This document shows positions 25,790 through 36,000 of a DNA stretch of 64,000 nucleotides, piece by piece. The stretch is taken from positions 1,054,001 to 1,118,000 of the forward strand of contig CP000474.1 in assembly GCA_000014925.1 (NCBI GenBank). Direction: 5' to 3'. A program made the translations under genes and the position numbers. The DNA is from Paenarthrobacter aurescens TC1 (lineage in GTDB: Bacteria; Actinomycetota; Actinomycetes; Actinomycetales; Micrococcaceae). Position 1 is the stretch's first letter; every line of letters starts with the position of its first letter. The notes below the pieces were generated by a model. That model worked only from the letters and a program-made list of their open reading frames with translations. It did not search any database and was not told the DNA's origin.

Positions 25790-25807
25790 ATACGAAAAGA
25801 GAAAATC

Positions 25808-26596
25808 ATGACCAGTGCAAACAAGGTTGCGCGGCACCGTGCTGAGGCCCCCAAGACCAGCTCGCTTTCCGTCATCGCCAAGGCCGTCACCACCAACGCC
25901 GGTGGCGTTGGCCGCCAGGCAGCAGTTATCGCTGCAGCTTCAGGCCTGGTCCTGACCAGTGGGATCGCCGCCAACGCTGCCGAGACCAACGTGGATCGTG
26001 AATCGACGTCAACGTCCACTCTGGACGTGCAGTCCGTAGTCCAGGCCACCATCGCCGCGGACTCCACGGTGGCCATCTCCTACGAGCGCCCCGTTGTCAC
26101 CACGGAGGAAGCCCCGGCTGCCGTTGTGATTGAAGAAGCTCAGGCCAAGGTTGAAGCCAAGGTTGAGCCCAAACAAGCAACCCCGGCGGCCGCTCCGGCA
26201 GCCACCGCGACCGTTGCCGTCAGCAGCCCGACCCCCGCTCCGGCAGCTCCGGCGGCTTCCAGCGGTCTCGGGGCAGCCATCGCTGCGGCTGCTTACGCCC
26301 AGATCGGCGTGACCCAGGACTGCACCATGCTGGTGACCAACTCCCTGGCGGCCGTGGGCATCAACTTCCACGACTGGCCCGCCGGCTATCTTTCCCTGGG
26401 CCGCACCGTCAGTGCAGCCGAAGCCCAGCCCGGTGACCTCGCCTACTACGCCAACGGTGGTTTGGCTGGACAGGCCCACATCGCTGTCTACGTCGGCAAC
26501 GGCCAGGCAGTCCACGGTGGATGGAACGGATCCACCACGGCGCTGTTCAGCGCCAACGTGGGCTCGGGCCCGGTTTTCATCCGCGTCAACGGCTGA
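25808..26596 (+). CDS. NlpC/P60-family (C40) peptidoglycan hydrolase, secreted
   Basis: This 262-residue secreted enzyme has a signal-type hydrophobic segment (AAVIAAASGLVLTSGIAANA, about 39-58) and a Pro/Ala/Lys/Glu linker (about 105-150). The C-terminal NlpC/P60 domain has the nucleophile Cys in TQDCTMLVT, the His in AHIAVYVG and a further His in VHGGW. The family cuts gamma-glutamyl-diamino acid links in stem peptides. The usual DCSGLV is DCTMLV here, a conservative change seen in some members. The gene lies downstream of riboswitch 2 with a long intervening leader, and a strong terminator follows. Confidence 0.92.
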   Translation: MTSANKVARHRAEAPKTSSLSVIAKAVTTNAGGVGRQAAVIAAASGLVLTSGIAANAAETNVDRESTSTSTLDVQSVVQATIAADSTVAISYERPVVTTEEAPAAVVIEEAQAKVEAKVEPKQATPAAAPAATATVAVSSPTPAPAAPAASSGLGAAIAAAAYAQIGVTQDCTMLVTNSLAAVGINFHDWPAGYLSLGRTVSAAEAQPGDLAYYANGGLAGQAHIAVYVGNGQAVHGGWNGSTTALFSANVGSGPVFIRVNG

Positions 26597-26609
26597 TACA
26601 CCCTCTTTT

Positions 26610-26648
26610 GAACACCCCGCAGGCTTCGGCCGGCGGGGTGTTCTGCTT
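26610..26648 (+). terminator. Terminator after the NlpC/P60 gene
   Basis: An 11-bp perfect stem (GAACACCCCGC/GCGGGGTGTTC) with a 12-nt loop is followed by TGCTTT. It begins 13 nt after the stop codon. Confidence 0.85.
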
Positions 26649-26812
26649 TAACCGCGCGTGAATTCTTGCCGACACTGTGAGCGAAACGACAGAAAAATTC
26701 GTTGATACGGCATATAAGTGCTTACCCTTATGGTGTCGATCCACAGCCCGTACAAGCAGAGGGCAGCCGGCCCTCGTGCCCCTGACGGGTGCGGCCGTGA
26801 AGAGGTACGTGC

Positions 26813-27313
26813 ATGCGCACACTCGTTCTGAATGCTGGATATGAACCGCTGGCGGTAATAACATTCCGCCGGGCGCTGGTCCTTGTGTTGACGGGGAAAG
26901 CTAGCGTAGTGGCCGAAGGCGACGAGCCTGTCGTCGGGCCACAGGAAGTTCTCGGACGTCCATCCGTGATTCTTCTCAACCGCTACATCCGCCCCCGGTA
27001 CAACAGGATTACCGCCGTGAGTCGTCGTGGAGTTCTTCGCCGCGACGGACACCGCTGTGCCTATTGCGGGAAAACAGCCCACACCATAGACCACGTCCAC
27101 CCCAAATCCAGGGGTGGCGCGGATTCCTGGGAAAACCTGGTTGCGGCGTGCTTGAAATGCAACAACGCCAAGAGCGACCACACGCTGGCTGAGATGGGCT
27201 GGAAGCTCCGTTTCAAACCCGGTGTGCCCCAGGGAACCATGTGGCAGATCAAAGAACTCGAGAAACCTGCGCCGGACTGGGACCCGTTCCTGTTGCCGGA
27301 ATCCGCTGCCTGA
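26813..27313 (+). CDS. HNH endonuclease family protein
   Basis: This 166-residue protein matches the actinobacterial HNH family that opens with MRTLVLNAGYEPLAVITFRRA. The nuclease core is CAYCGKTAHTIDHVHPKSRGG, followed by NLVAACLKCNNAKSDHT. It has two CxxC zinc-binding pairs, the catalytic His of IDHVHP and the Asn of ENLVAAC. It is a widely conserved chromosomal gene not linked to restriction or phage here. The biological role is unknown. GAAGAGG precedes the ATG by 7 nt. The mobA-like gene follows 42 nt later. Confidence 0.92.
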   Translation: MRTLVLNAGYEPLAVITFRRALVLVLTGKASVVAEGDEPVVGPQEVLGRPSVILLNRYIRPRYNRITAVSRRGVLRRDGHRCAYCGKTAHTIDHVHPKSRGGADSWENLVAACLKCNNAKSDHTLAEMGWKLRFKPGVPQGTMWQIKELEKPAPDWDPFLLPESAA

Positions 27314-27355
27314 TCGATTTCTGCTGAGCCCCGGATGCCCGGGTAATCTGGGCGG

Positions 27356-28300
27356 ATGGAGTTCAATGCCGTGATTTTGGCGGGTGGCAGGGCCACCCGC
27401 CTCGGTGGCGTGCCCAAGCCATCCTTGAAGTACGACGGCGACACCCTCCTTCAGCACGCACTGCACGCTGCCCGGGGTGCTTCGGCGGTTGTTGTGGTGG
27501 GGCCGGATGTACCCGGTTCAGGAGGCGGCGCTGAACTTGTAACCAGTGGACGGGCGGGCGCCGGCGGACAGCTCCCGGGCAGGATCCTGCGGGCACGTGA
27601 GGAGCCGGTGTTTGCCGGACCTGCGGCGGCTATTGCGGCCGGCCTGGCTGCGCTGACGAAAAATGGCGAAAGCAGTCCGTGGACGCTGGTTCTGGCTTGC
27701 GATATGCCGCATGCCTCCCGCGGAGTTGGCCTTCTGTGGGCCGCGCTGGAGTCCAGTCCTGGGGTGGAAGGCGCCATGGCTGTCTCTGTGGACGGGCGGA
27801 AGCAACCACTCCTGGGGGCCTACAGTACGGCCGCCCTGGAAAGGGAAGTGGCCGTAGCTTCGGAAGGTTCGGGGTTAACGAACTCTTCAGTGTTCCGGCT
27901 GCTTGCTAGGCTGAACGTGCTGGACGTTGAGGTCCCTGCGCGGTCCACGGATGACGTGGATACGTGGGAGGACGCGGCGGCCTTGGGCATTGACTACGAG
28001 TTGGAGGCGGACGTGAAGAGCCAGGAAGAGACGCTCGAGGAATGGTGCCGGACATTGCTTCAGGCTTTCGAGCTGGAGGGCGTGGAGGTGGACATCAACG
28101 AGGTCCTAGCGGTGGCAGGTGTTGCAGCGCACTCAGTGGTGCGCCCCGCCGCGCCCTTGACAACGTTCATTGCCGGATATGCGGCAGGCATGGCCCGCGG
28201 GATCGGCCAGGCCAGCGATGACGCGTCCATGAACGCTGCCTTGGAACTTGCCCGCAAAATTGCCAAGGAGTACTCGGAGTCCGGGACCGGCACGGAATGA
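27356..28300 (+). CDS. Molybdenum cofactor guanylyltransferase (MobA-like) fused to a DUF6457 domain
   Basis: Residues 1-205 form a MobA nucleotidyltransferase with LAGGRATRLGGVPK, the metal-binding CDMPH and a QPLLGAY block. MobA adds a nucleotide to molybdopterin to make the dinucleotide form used by DMSO-reductase-family enzymes. Residues about 225-314 are a small helical domain (LEEWCRTLLQAFELEGVEVD, then VRPAAPLTTFIAGYAAG) matching DUF6457, usually a stand-alone protein near Mo enzymes. The product spectrum (GMP or CMP) cannot be told. The stop overlaps the moeA start by 4 nt (ATGA), so the two are translationally coupled. Confidence 0.88.
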   Translation: MEFNAVILAGGRATRLGGVPKPSLKYDGDTLLQHALHAARGASAVVVVGPDVPGSGGGAELVTSGRAGAGGQLPGRILRAREEPVFAGPAAAIAAGLAALTKNGESSPWTLVLACDMPHASRGVGLLWAALESSPGVEGAMAVSVDGRKQPLLGAYSTAALEREVAVASEGSGLTNSSVFRLLARLNVLDVEVPARSTDDVDTWEDAAALGIDYELEADVKSQEETLEEWCRTLLQAFELEGVEVDINEVLAVAGVAAHSVVRPAAPLTTFIAGYAAGMARGIGQASDDASMNAALELARKIAKEYSESGTGTE

Positions 28301-29655
28301 CGGTGGCCCCCAACGAGGGCCATCACGCGGCACACACATGGCATGAAGCCCGGCAGCGCGCGTTTGATGTCGCCGCTCCCATTCCGTCAGGCCCCGTCCC
28401 ACTTGGTGCAGCCCTTGGGCGCACCTTGGCCTCGGATGCCCTGGCCGTGCAGGACATGCCCCACTACGCCTCGTCGGCCATGGACGGGTGGGCCGTCAAC
28501 GGAAGTGGTCCATGGATCCTCAACGAGCCGGGGCAGCGGCTGGCGCCGCACCAAGCCAGTCCCATAGTCACGGGCGGGCTGATTCCGCCCGGGGCCAAGG
28601 CAGTCCTGCGCAGCGAGAGCGGTGTGATAACCACCGACGACGACGGCCTGCCGGTGCTTGCACTTGGCGGCAGCGCAAAACCGGGGGAGCCCCGCAACGG
28701 CCAACACATCCGTAAAGCTGCTGGAGAAGCCGCCGAGGGTGACATCCTGCTCAACGCCGGGACGGTTCTGAATCCGGCACACATTGCGTTGGCAGCGCTT
28801 GCTGGCCTGGATCAGCTCGACGTTCTCGGAAAACCGCTGGTCCGGTTCCTCCTGACGGGTTCGGAAGTGGTCACCCGGGGTGTTCCGCTTCCTGGCCAGG
28901 TCCGGGATACCTTCGGTCCGCAGCTGGGCGCCGTAGTGGAGCTTTTGGGCGGCATCGCAGGGGAACAGCTCAGGGTGGGTGACAACTATGAGGAGTGGAT
29001 CGACGCGCTCCAGGATACCGAGCCAACGCTGGACGAACTGACCCCCGACGAACCGTTCGTCGAAGCGGAACCGCCTGCCGACGTCGTGATTACTACGGGC
29101 GGGACGGGACGCTCGGGGACGGACCACCTGCGGAAAGCCGTAGCTGAACTGGGCGGCAGTCTGCTGATTGATGGCATCGCCATGCGCCCGGGACATCCGG
29201 CAGTGTTGGCGGAACTGCCCGATGGCCGGTTTGTGTTGGGCCTGCCGGGAAATCCCCTGGCTGCCATGATGGCTTTGTTCACCGTAGGCGCACCCCTGCT
29301 GGCGGCTTTAGGTCACGGCCATTTGGAAGAGGTGGGTGAGGTTCCCTGCGGCACCACCATCGATGCCGAGCCTGGACGCACCCGCCTGATGCCCTTCAAG
29401 CTCGTATACGGACTGGCGTCTCCAACCCAACATGCCGGCCCTGGAATGATGCGTGGCCTGGCCGGCGCGGATGGAGTGATGGTGGTGCCACCACACGGAG
29501 TCCAGCTGGGTGAGATGGTGCCTGCGTTCGCACTGCCTTGGGGCAAAGCGCTGCCGGTGCCGAAGGCGCCGGAGGACAAGACCCGAAAAGTCGCGCCCCG
29601 GCAACAGCGGAAGGCACCTTCCGGCCCTGTGGACTGGAGCGCACTGGACGCCTGA
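28297..29655 (+). CDS. moeA: Molybdopterin molybdenumtransferase MoeA
   Basis: This 452-residue enzyme inserts molybdate into adenylylated molybdopterin. MoeA landmarks include PLGAALGRTLASD, the ASSAMDGWAV block, the domain-3 nucleotide motif TTGGTGRSGTDHL and the GLPGNPLAAMMAL motif. The C-terminal domain IV (about 345-425) is present, followed by a basic tail. An insertion with many acidic residues (DTEPTLDELTPDEPFVEAEPP) precedes the TTGGTG motif. It overlaps mobA-DUF6457 upstream. The oxidoreductase gene that needs the cofactor begins about 50 nt downstream. Confidence 0.93.
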   Translation: MTVAPNEGHHAAHTWHEARQRAFDVAAPIPSGPVPLGAALGRTLASDALAVQDMPHYASSAMDGWAVNGSGPWILNEPGQRLAPHQASPIVTGGLIPPGAKAVLRSESGVITTDDDGLPVLALGGSAKPGEPRNGQHIRKAAGEAAEGDILLNAGTVLNPAHIALAALAGLDQLDVLGKPLVRFLLTGSEVVTRGVPLPGQVRDTFGPQLGAVVELLGGIAGEQLRVGDNYEEWIDALQDTEPTLDELTPDEPFVEAEPPADVVITTGGTGRSGTDHLRKAVAELGGSLLIDGIAMRPGHPAVLAELPDGRFVLGLPGNPLAAMMALFTVGAPLLAALGHGHLEEVGEVPCGTTIDAEPGRTRLMPFKLVYGLASPTQHAGPGMMRGLAGADGVMVVPPHGVQLGEMVPAFALPWGKALPVPKAPEDKTRKVAPRQQRKAPSGPVDWSALDA

Positions 29656-29706
29656 GGCGTGCCTCTGGCGGCCTTGCGCCTGATGACAAAGTGCAATGAT
29701 GGACTC

Positions 29707-32013
29707 ATGAACAGGCATGCTCCCGAACAGGACATCAACGAAGATGACCTGCAAATCCACCCGCCCAAACAAGCCGCGGCAGGCCTCAAAGCCGTCACTG
29801 TTGCCCTTGAACGCGGATACGCCCAGGCCGGTGTATCCCGTACGGTCCGCTCCATGCTCAGGGTCAACCAGCATGATGGCTTTGACTGCCCCGGGTGCGC
29901 TTGGCCGGAATCGATCACCGGCAGGCGCAGTCCCGCGGAGTTTTGCGAGAACGGTGCCAAGGCGATCGCAGAGGAAAGCACCACCCGGACCGTCGGTGCC
30001 GAATTCTGGGCGAAGCACTCCCTGTCGGACCTCGAGGACAAGACGGAGTACTGGCTGGGAAGCCAGGGAAGACTGTCCGAACCCGTGGTCATCAGGCCGG
30101 GCGACACCCACTACTCGCCGATCAGTTGGACTGAAGCTTTTGCCTTGATTGGCGAACACATCAACGCCACAACGCCTGACAAGTGCGTGTTCTACACCTC
30201 CGGCCGTACGGCCAACGAGACCGCCTTCATGTACCAGTTGTTTGCGCGAAGCCTCGGGACCAACAACCTTCCCGATTGCTCCAACATGTGCCATGAGTCC
30301 TCCGGAAGCGCCCTCAACCCGACCATCGGAATCGGCAAAGGCACGGTCAGTTTGGAGGACATCCACCACGCCGAACTGGTCCTGGTAGTGGGTCAGAACC
30401 CCGGAACAAACCACCCCCGGATGCTGTCCGCCCTGCGCGACTGCAAGAACAACGGTGGAAAGATCATCGCCGTCAATCCGCTTCCCGAAGCCGGCCTCTT
30501 GAACTTCAAGGACCCGCAATCCCTCAACGGCGTCATTGGTGGCGGCACTACCATCGCTGACGAATTCCTGCAGATCAAAGTGGGCGGCGACCTCGCGCTG
30601 TTCCAAGCACTGGGCCACCTGCTCCTGGAAGAAGAGGAAACCAACCCCGGGACCGTCGTCGACCATTCCTTCATAGAGCAGCAGACCGAAGGGTTCGCAG
30701 CCTACAAGGAGGCGCGTTCCGTACTGGACTGGGACGAAACCGAACGGGCCACGGGGCTGAGCCGGGAAGAAATCACCAAGGCAGCCGGGATGATGGCTGC
30801 GTCCAAGGCAACAATCATCTGCTGGGCGCTTGGGCTGACCCAACAACCGCATTCGGTGGATACCCTGCGCGAAATCATCAACCTGCTGCTGCTCCAAGGC
30901 AACTTCGGCAAGCGCGGGGCAGGTGCCTGTCCGGTGCGCGGCCACTCAAACGTGCAGGGCGACCGCACCATGGGCATCTGGGAGAAACCCAAGGAATCCT
31001 TCCTGGCCGCATTGGATAAAGAGTTTGGCTTCCACATGCCGCGGGATCACGGCTATGACTCCGTGGAAACCCAGCATGCCCTGGAAAAGGGAGACGTGGA
31101 TGTTTTCGTGTCCATGGGTGGAAACTTCGCAGCGGCGGGATCGGACACTGCTGCCCTGGAACAAGGCTTGAAGAGGGCGGGGCTGACTGTCCACATCTCC
31201 ACCAAACCCAACCGGGCACACATCGTGCACGGCAAGACGTCCCTGATCCTGCCCACGCTGGGAAGGACGGACGCTGACCACAAACACCCCATGGGCAAGC
31301 AGTTCCTCTCAGTGGAGGACTCCATGTCCGTCATCCACAAAACGCAAGGACGGTTGGAGCCGGTTTCGGAGCACCTCCTGAGCGAACCGGTGATTGTGGC
31401 ACGGATGGCCCAAGCGACGTTGGGAGAGAACCACAGCGTGGACTGGCGGGCCATGGCTGAGGACTACGATGTCATCCGCAACCACATCTCCCGAGTCATT
31501 CCCGGCTTTGAGGACTTCAACGCAAGGGTTCGCACCAAGAACGGCTTCGTCCTGCCCAACCCACCCCGGGATACCCGTACCTTCGCCACGGACATCGGCA
31601 GGGGACGCTTCTCCGTGCGGCCCCTGGAGTATCTCGAAGCGCCGGCGGGCCACCTGATTCTCCAGACGGTGCGCAGCCACGACCAATACAACACCACGTT
31701 CTACGGCTTGGATGACCGGTATCGCGGCGTCTCGGATGGTCGTCGAGTGATCCTGGTCCACCCGGGTGACCTGGAGGAACTGGGCTTCGAGGACCGGGAC
31801 CTGGTGGATGTCATCTCCACCTTTTCGGGAACGGAACGGCGTGCCAACAAGTTCCGGCTCATCGGGTACCCCACGGCCAAGGGATGCGCCGCAGCGTACT
31901 TCCCGGAGGCCAACGCGCTGGTGCACCGCGAACTGGTGGCACGGGAATCCAACACCCCTGGCTACAAGGCCATGACAGTGCGGTTCGTCAAACATGAGGA
32001 GAACGGATCCTGA
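29707..32013 (+). CDS. FdhF/YdeP-family molybdopterin oxidoreductase
   Basis: This 768-residue protein belongs to the formate-dehydrogenase-like alpha subunits of the YdeP type. An N-terminal DCPGCAWPE supplies a CxxC. The Mo-ligand position is the Cys of NMCHESSG, equivalent to the selenocysteine or cysteine of FdhF. The dinucleotide-binding blocks (VVGQNPGTNHPRM, VNPLPEAG, ACPVRGHSNVQGDR, and C-terminal RSHDQYNTTFYG) are intact. The substrate is uncertain: formate activity is likely only by analogy. No small or membrane subunits are nearby. ATG 29707 lacks a clear ribosome binding site; ATG 29683 is an alternative. fdhD follows by 1 nt. Confidence 0.9.
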   Translation: MNRHAPEQDINEDDLQIHPPKQAAAGLKAVTVALERGYAQAGVSRTVRSMLRVNQHDGFDCPGCAWPESITGRRSPAEFCENGAKAIAEESTTRTVGAEFWAKHSLSDLEDKTEYWLGSQGRLSEPVVIRPGDTHYSPISWTEAFALIGEHINATTPDKCVFYTSGRTANETAFMYQLFARSLGTNNLPDCSNMCHESSGSALNPTIGIGKGTVSLEDIHHAELVLVVGQNPGTNHPRMLSALRDCKNNGGKIIAVNPLPEAGLLNFKDPQSLNGVIGGGTTIADEFLQIKVGGDLALFQALGHLLLEEEETNPGTVVDHSFIEQQTEGFAAYKEARSVLDWDETERATGLSREEITKAAGMMAASKATIICWALGLTQQPHSVDTLREIINLLLLQGNFGKRGAGACPVRGHSNVQGDRTMGIWEKPKESFLAALDKEFGFHMPRDHGYDSVETQHALEKGDVDVFVSMGGNFAAAGSDTAALEQGLKRAGLTVHISTKPNRAHIVHGKTSLILPTLGRTDADHKHPMGKQFLSVEDSMSVIHKTQGRLEPVSEHLLSEPVIVARMAQATLGENHSVDWRAMAEDYDVIRNHISRVIPGFEDFNARVRTKNGFVLPNPPRDTRTFATDIGRGRFSVRPLEYLEAPAGHLILQTVRSHDQYNTTFYGLDDRYRGVSDGRRVILVHPGDLEELGFEDRDLVDVISTFSGTERRANKFRLIGYPTAKGCAAAYFPEANALVHRELVARESNTPGYKAMTVRFVKHEENGS

Positions 32014-32014
32014 T

Positions 32015-32905
32015 ATGGGACGTGTAACCCAGCGCCGCAAGGTGCACAAGTTTGTCCTGGACGGCTCACCCCAGGCATTGGAGCATCCCGTCCGGTTCAA
32101 GGAAGACGTCCTGGCCGTGGAGGAGCCCCTGGAGATCCGCTTGGGTGAGATGTCCTTCTCCGTGACCATGCGGACCCCTGGAGACGACTTCGACCTTGTG
32201 GCGGGATTCCTGGTTTCGGAAGGCATCATCTGGGAGCCGGGACAGCTGATCTCGGAGCGCTTCTGCTCCGGGGAGGACGAGAACGGGGTGCAGACCTTCA
32301 ACGTGGTGGATGCCCAGCTCAGGCCGGACGTGGAACGGCCCGACACCGGCCGTAACGTGTACACCTCCAGCTCGTGCGGAATCTGCGGCACGGATTCCAT
32401 CGATGCCGTGCGCAAGTCCTCGCACCACAGCCCCAAGGAAGACGACGTCGCCGTCCCGGTGCGGGCGCTCGCCGCTCTGCCGGACCGCCTCCGCGAGGCG
32501 CAGGCGGTCTTTGACAAGACCGGCGGCGTCCACGCTGCCGGACTCTTCAGGATCCACGACGACGGCACTACAGAGCTGCTGTGCCTCCGGGAGGACGTGG
32601 GCAGGCACAACGCCGTGGACAAAGTGGTGGGCTGGGCCTTGCGCTCCGGCATGCTGCCGTTGAAGGGCACAGTCCTCCAAGTATCCGGAAGGGCTTCGTT
32701 CGAGCTCGTCCAGAAAGCCGCCATGGCCGGAATTCCCGTGCTTGCAGCCGTGAGCGCGCCGTCCAGCCTCGCGGCGGAACTGGCCGAGGAAACGGGAATC
32801 ACGCTGGCCGGTTTCAGCCGCGGTCTCAGCCTCAATGTGTATGCAGGGCGGGACAGAATCGTTGCCGAAACAACTGAAGCGACGCCGATCATCCGTGGGG
32901 GATAG
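32015..32905 (+). CDS. fdhD: Formate dehydrogenase accessory sulfurtransferase FdhD
   Basis: This 296-residue protein passes sulfur from a cysteine desulfurase to the Mo-bis-MGD cofactor, a step needed for FdhF-type enzymes. The catalytic CxxC lies in SSSCGICGTDS. The GVHAAGLF and LREDVGRHNAVDKVVG blocks and RASFELVQKAAMAGIPVL are all conserved in the family. ATG 32015 is preferred because GAGGAG lies upstream and only 1 nt separates it from the preceding stop. The location next to the oxidoreductase gene identifies its client. Confidence 0.96.
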   Translation: MGRVTQRRKVHKFVLDGSPQALEHPVRFKEDVLAVEEPLEIRLGEMSFSVTMRTPGDDFDLVAGFLVSEGIIWEPGQLISERFCSGEDENGVQTFNVVDAQLRPDVERPDTGRNVYTSSSCGICGTDSIDAVRKSSHHSPKEDDVAVPVRALAALPDRLREAQAVFDKTGGVHAAGLFRIHDDGTTELLCLREDVGRHNAVDKVVGWALRSGMLPLKGTVLQVSGRASFELVQKAAMAGIPVLAAVSAPSSLAAELAEETGITLAGFSRGLSLNVYAGRDRIVAETTEATPIIRGG

Positions 32906-33052
32906 CCGACAATCACTTGGCTATTGAGCTGGAACAACGTAGATTTTATCCATCGATTGGAAGCAAGGTGAACCCGGATTCGCCGTTCGCGCCCAGCGCT
33001 TCCGGGTCGATAACAAACCATGTCACCCAGCGAACGCCCAAAGGGGAATTAA

Positions 33053-36000
33053 TTGCACGACGACCGCCGGATCACCGAACAGCGTCTCGATCGATTTGTT
33101 CGGGAACGCATTCTTCCGGCCATTTACGGCAGGGCGATTCCGCTTCAACTCAGCAGCTGGGAGGCGCCCGGCGAACCCGTGCCCGCCACGGAAGCGCTAC
33201 GCCAGGTCTTCACCCCGCAGGAGCCCGGCGCGGCGTGGGGCAAGGCCTGGAGTACCAAGTGGCTGCGCCTGCAGGGTGAGGTGCCGCAGGACTGGGGCAT
33301 GACTGACTCCACCACAGTGGAGATCATTGTTGATCTTGGCTTCAACAGCGACGTCCCGGGCTTCCAGTGCGAAGGCACCGCGTGGCACTCGGACGGAAGC
33401 ATCATCAAGGCGATTTCGCCCAGGAACTACCACGTCCCGCTCAAACTTCTTGGCGGCGGCCACTCCGTGGACTTCTATGTGGAGGCCGCAGCCAACCCGG
33501 ACGTTGCCCAGGGTTGGTCCTTCGCGCCCACACCGCTGGGGGACAAAGCAACCTCCGGCGATGAGCCCCGGTATCGCCTGGGACGCATCGCCATTGCCGA
33601 GCTGAACGAAACGGTGTGGGAACTCAATCAAGACATTTGGACCCTCAGCGGTTTGATGCACGAGCTTCCTATGGAAATGCCCCGGCGCCACGAGATCCTG
33701 CGCGCGCTGGAACGCATGCTGGACGTCATGGACCCGGACGACGTTGCCGGAACCGCTGCTGCGGGTCGTGCAGAGCTGGCGCAAGTTCTCAGCCGTCCCG
33801 CCTACGCGTCCGCCCATGAACTCCTGGCTACCGGGCACGCACACATTGACTCCGCCTGGCTGTGGCCTGTTCGTGAGACCATCCGCAAATGTGCCCGCAC
33901 TTTCTCCAACGTGGTGGCCTTGATGGATGAAGACCCGGACTTCGTCTTCTCCTGTTCTTCGGCCCAGCAGATGGCGTGGATGAAGGAGTTCTTCCCTGAG
34001 CTCTTTGTGCGCATCAGGGAAAAAGTGAAGGCCGGCCAGTTCGTTCCTGTGGGCGGCATGTGGGTGGAATCGGACACCAATATGCCAGGCGGCGAGGCCA
34101 TGGCCCGCCAGTTCGTGGAGGGTAAGAGTTTCTTCCTGAACGAGTTCGATATCGAGTGCCAGGAAGCGTGGCTGCCCGATTCGTTTGGCTATTCCGGTGC
34201 CATCCCGCAGATTGTCAAGGAAGCCGGTTCGCGCTGGTTCCTCACACAGAAGATCTCTTGGAACAAGGTCAACCGGATGCCTCACCACACCTTCGCCTGG
34301 GAGGGCATCGACGGCACCCGGCTGTTTACGCACTTTCCGCCGGTGGACACCTACAACGCTGAGCTGCACGGACGCGAACTGGCGCACGCAGAGCGCAATT
34401 ACCGCGACCACGGCCGCGGGACCATGTCATTGGTGCCCTTCGGCTATGGCGACGGCGGCGGCGGACCTACGCGCGAAATGGTTGCCGCTGCGCATCGAAC
34501 GGCGGACCTGGAAGGCTCTCCGAAGGTGCACATGGGCACAGCCAGGGAGTTCTTCACCAAGGCTGAGGCCGAGTACACCAACCTGCCCGTCTGGGTTGGC
34601 GAGATGTACCTGGAAATGCACCGCGGAACGTACACCAGCCAAGCAAAGACCAAGCGAGGCAACCGTCGGAGCGAACACCTCCTGCGCGAGGCCGAGTTGT
34701 GGTGCGCCACCGCTGCCGTCCGGCTCGGTGCGGCCTACGCCTATCCCGCGGACGAGCTCAAGCGGCTCTGGCGGCTGGTCCTGCTCCAGCAGTTCCACGA
34801 CATCCTGCCGGGCAGCTCGATTGCTTGGGTCCACCAGGACGCAGAGCGCAACTACGAGGCCATAGCCCGGGACCTCACGGGCATCATCAACCATGCTGCT
34901 CAGGCTTTGGTGGGCGAGGGGGATCAGCAGTTCCTGCTGAATGCCGCCCCGCATCAGCGCAACGGTGTGCCCGCGCTGGGCGCAGCCGAGGCCATCAAGC
35001 CCGAGTCCAGCGTCCAGGTGGACGAGCTCGAGGACGGCTACGTTTTGGACAATGGCGTCATCCGCGCGGTCCTGAACCAGGACGGCCTGCTTACTTCCCT
35101 GGTTGACCACGCCAGTGGCCGCAACGCCATCGCTCCAGGACAGGCCGGAAACTTGCTCGAGCTTTTCAGGGATACTCCAAACGAGTGGGACGCATGGGAC
35201 ATCGAAGAGTTCTATCGCCGAAATGTCACACCCTTGACCCAAGCGGATGGCGTCGATGTTGAGCGTTCGCCGGCCGGCGTCGTCGTGGTGGTCAAACGCA
35301 AGGTGGGTGCCTCCACCATCACGCAACGCCTGACTCTCGACGCCGGTTCGGCGTCGCTTGGGATCGCCACCACGGTGGACTGGCAGGAACGCGAAAAGAT
35401 GCTCAAGATCGCCTTCCCGCTGGACGTCAGGGCGGATCGTTCAGCGTCCGAGACCCAGTTCGGCCACGTCTTCCGGCCGACGCACACCAACACCTCCTGG
35501 GAAGCGGCCAAGTTCGAGATCTGCGCCCATCGCTGGATCCACGTAGCCGAGCCTGGCTATGGCGTTGCAGTGAGCAATTCCTCCAGTTACGGGCACGACG
35601 TCACGCGGGCTGTCCGTGCCGATGGCGGAACCACGACGACGGTCCGCACTTCGCTGCTGCGCTCTGCCCGGTTCCCGGACCCGGAAGCCGACCGGGGTGA
35701 GCACACACTTGAGCTATCCATCAGGCCTGGCGCCGCGATCGCTGACGCTGTGGAGGAGGGATACCGCACCAACCTGAAGCCAAGGTTCATCTCCGGCGGC
35801 CGGCCGGTGGAACCGCTGCTTTCCGTGTCCAATCCCGCAATCGTGGTGGAGGCCGTCAAGCTGGCCGAAGACGGCTCGGGCGATGTCGTTGTTCGGCTCT
35901 ACGAATCGTTGGGGGAGCGCTCAACAGGCCTCCTAACGCCCAACTTTGAGTGCTCTGATGCATTAGCCACCGATCTGCTGGAGCGCCCTACGGAAGCACC

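Noticed and set aside
29683..29706. Alternative start ATG 29683 for the FdhF/YdeP-type gene
   Set aside because: It adds eight residues of unusual makeup and has no better ribosome binding site, but it cannot be ruled out by sequence alone.
31309..33021. Minus-strand frame of 570 codons opposite the FdhF/FdhD genes
   Set aside because: It spans the end of one real gene and all of the next without any domain, and the sense genes have complete motifs.
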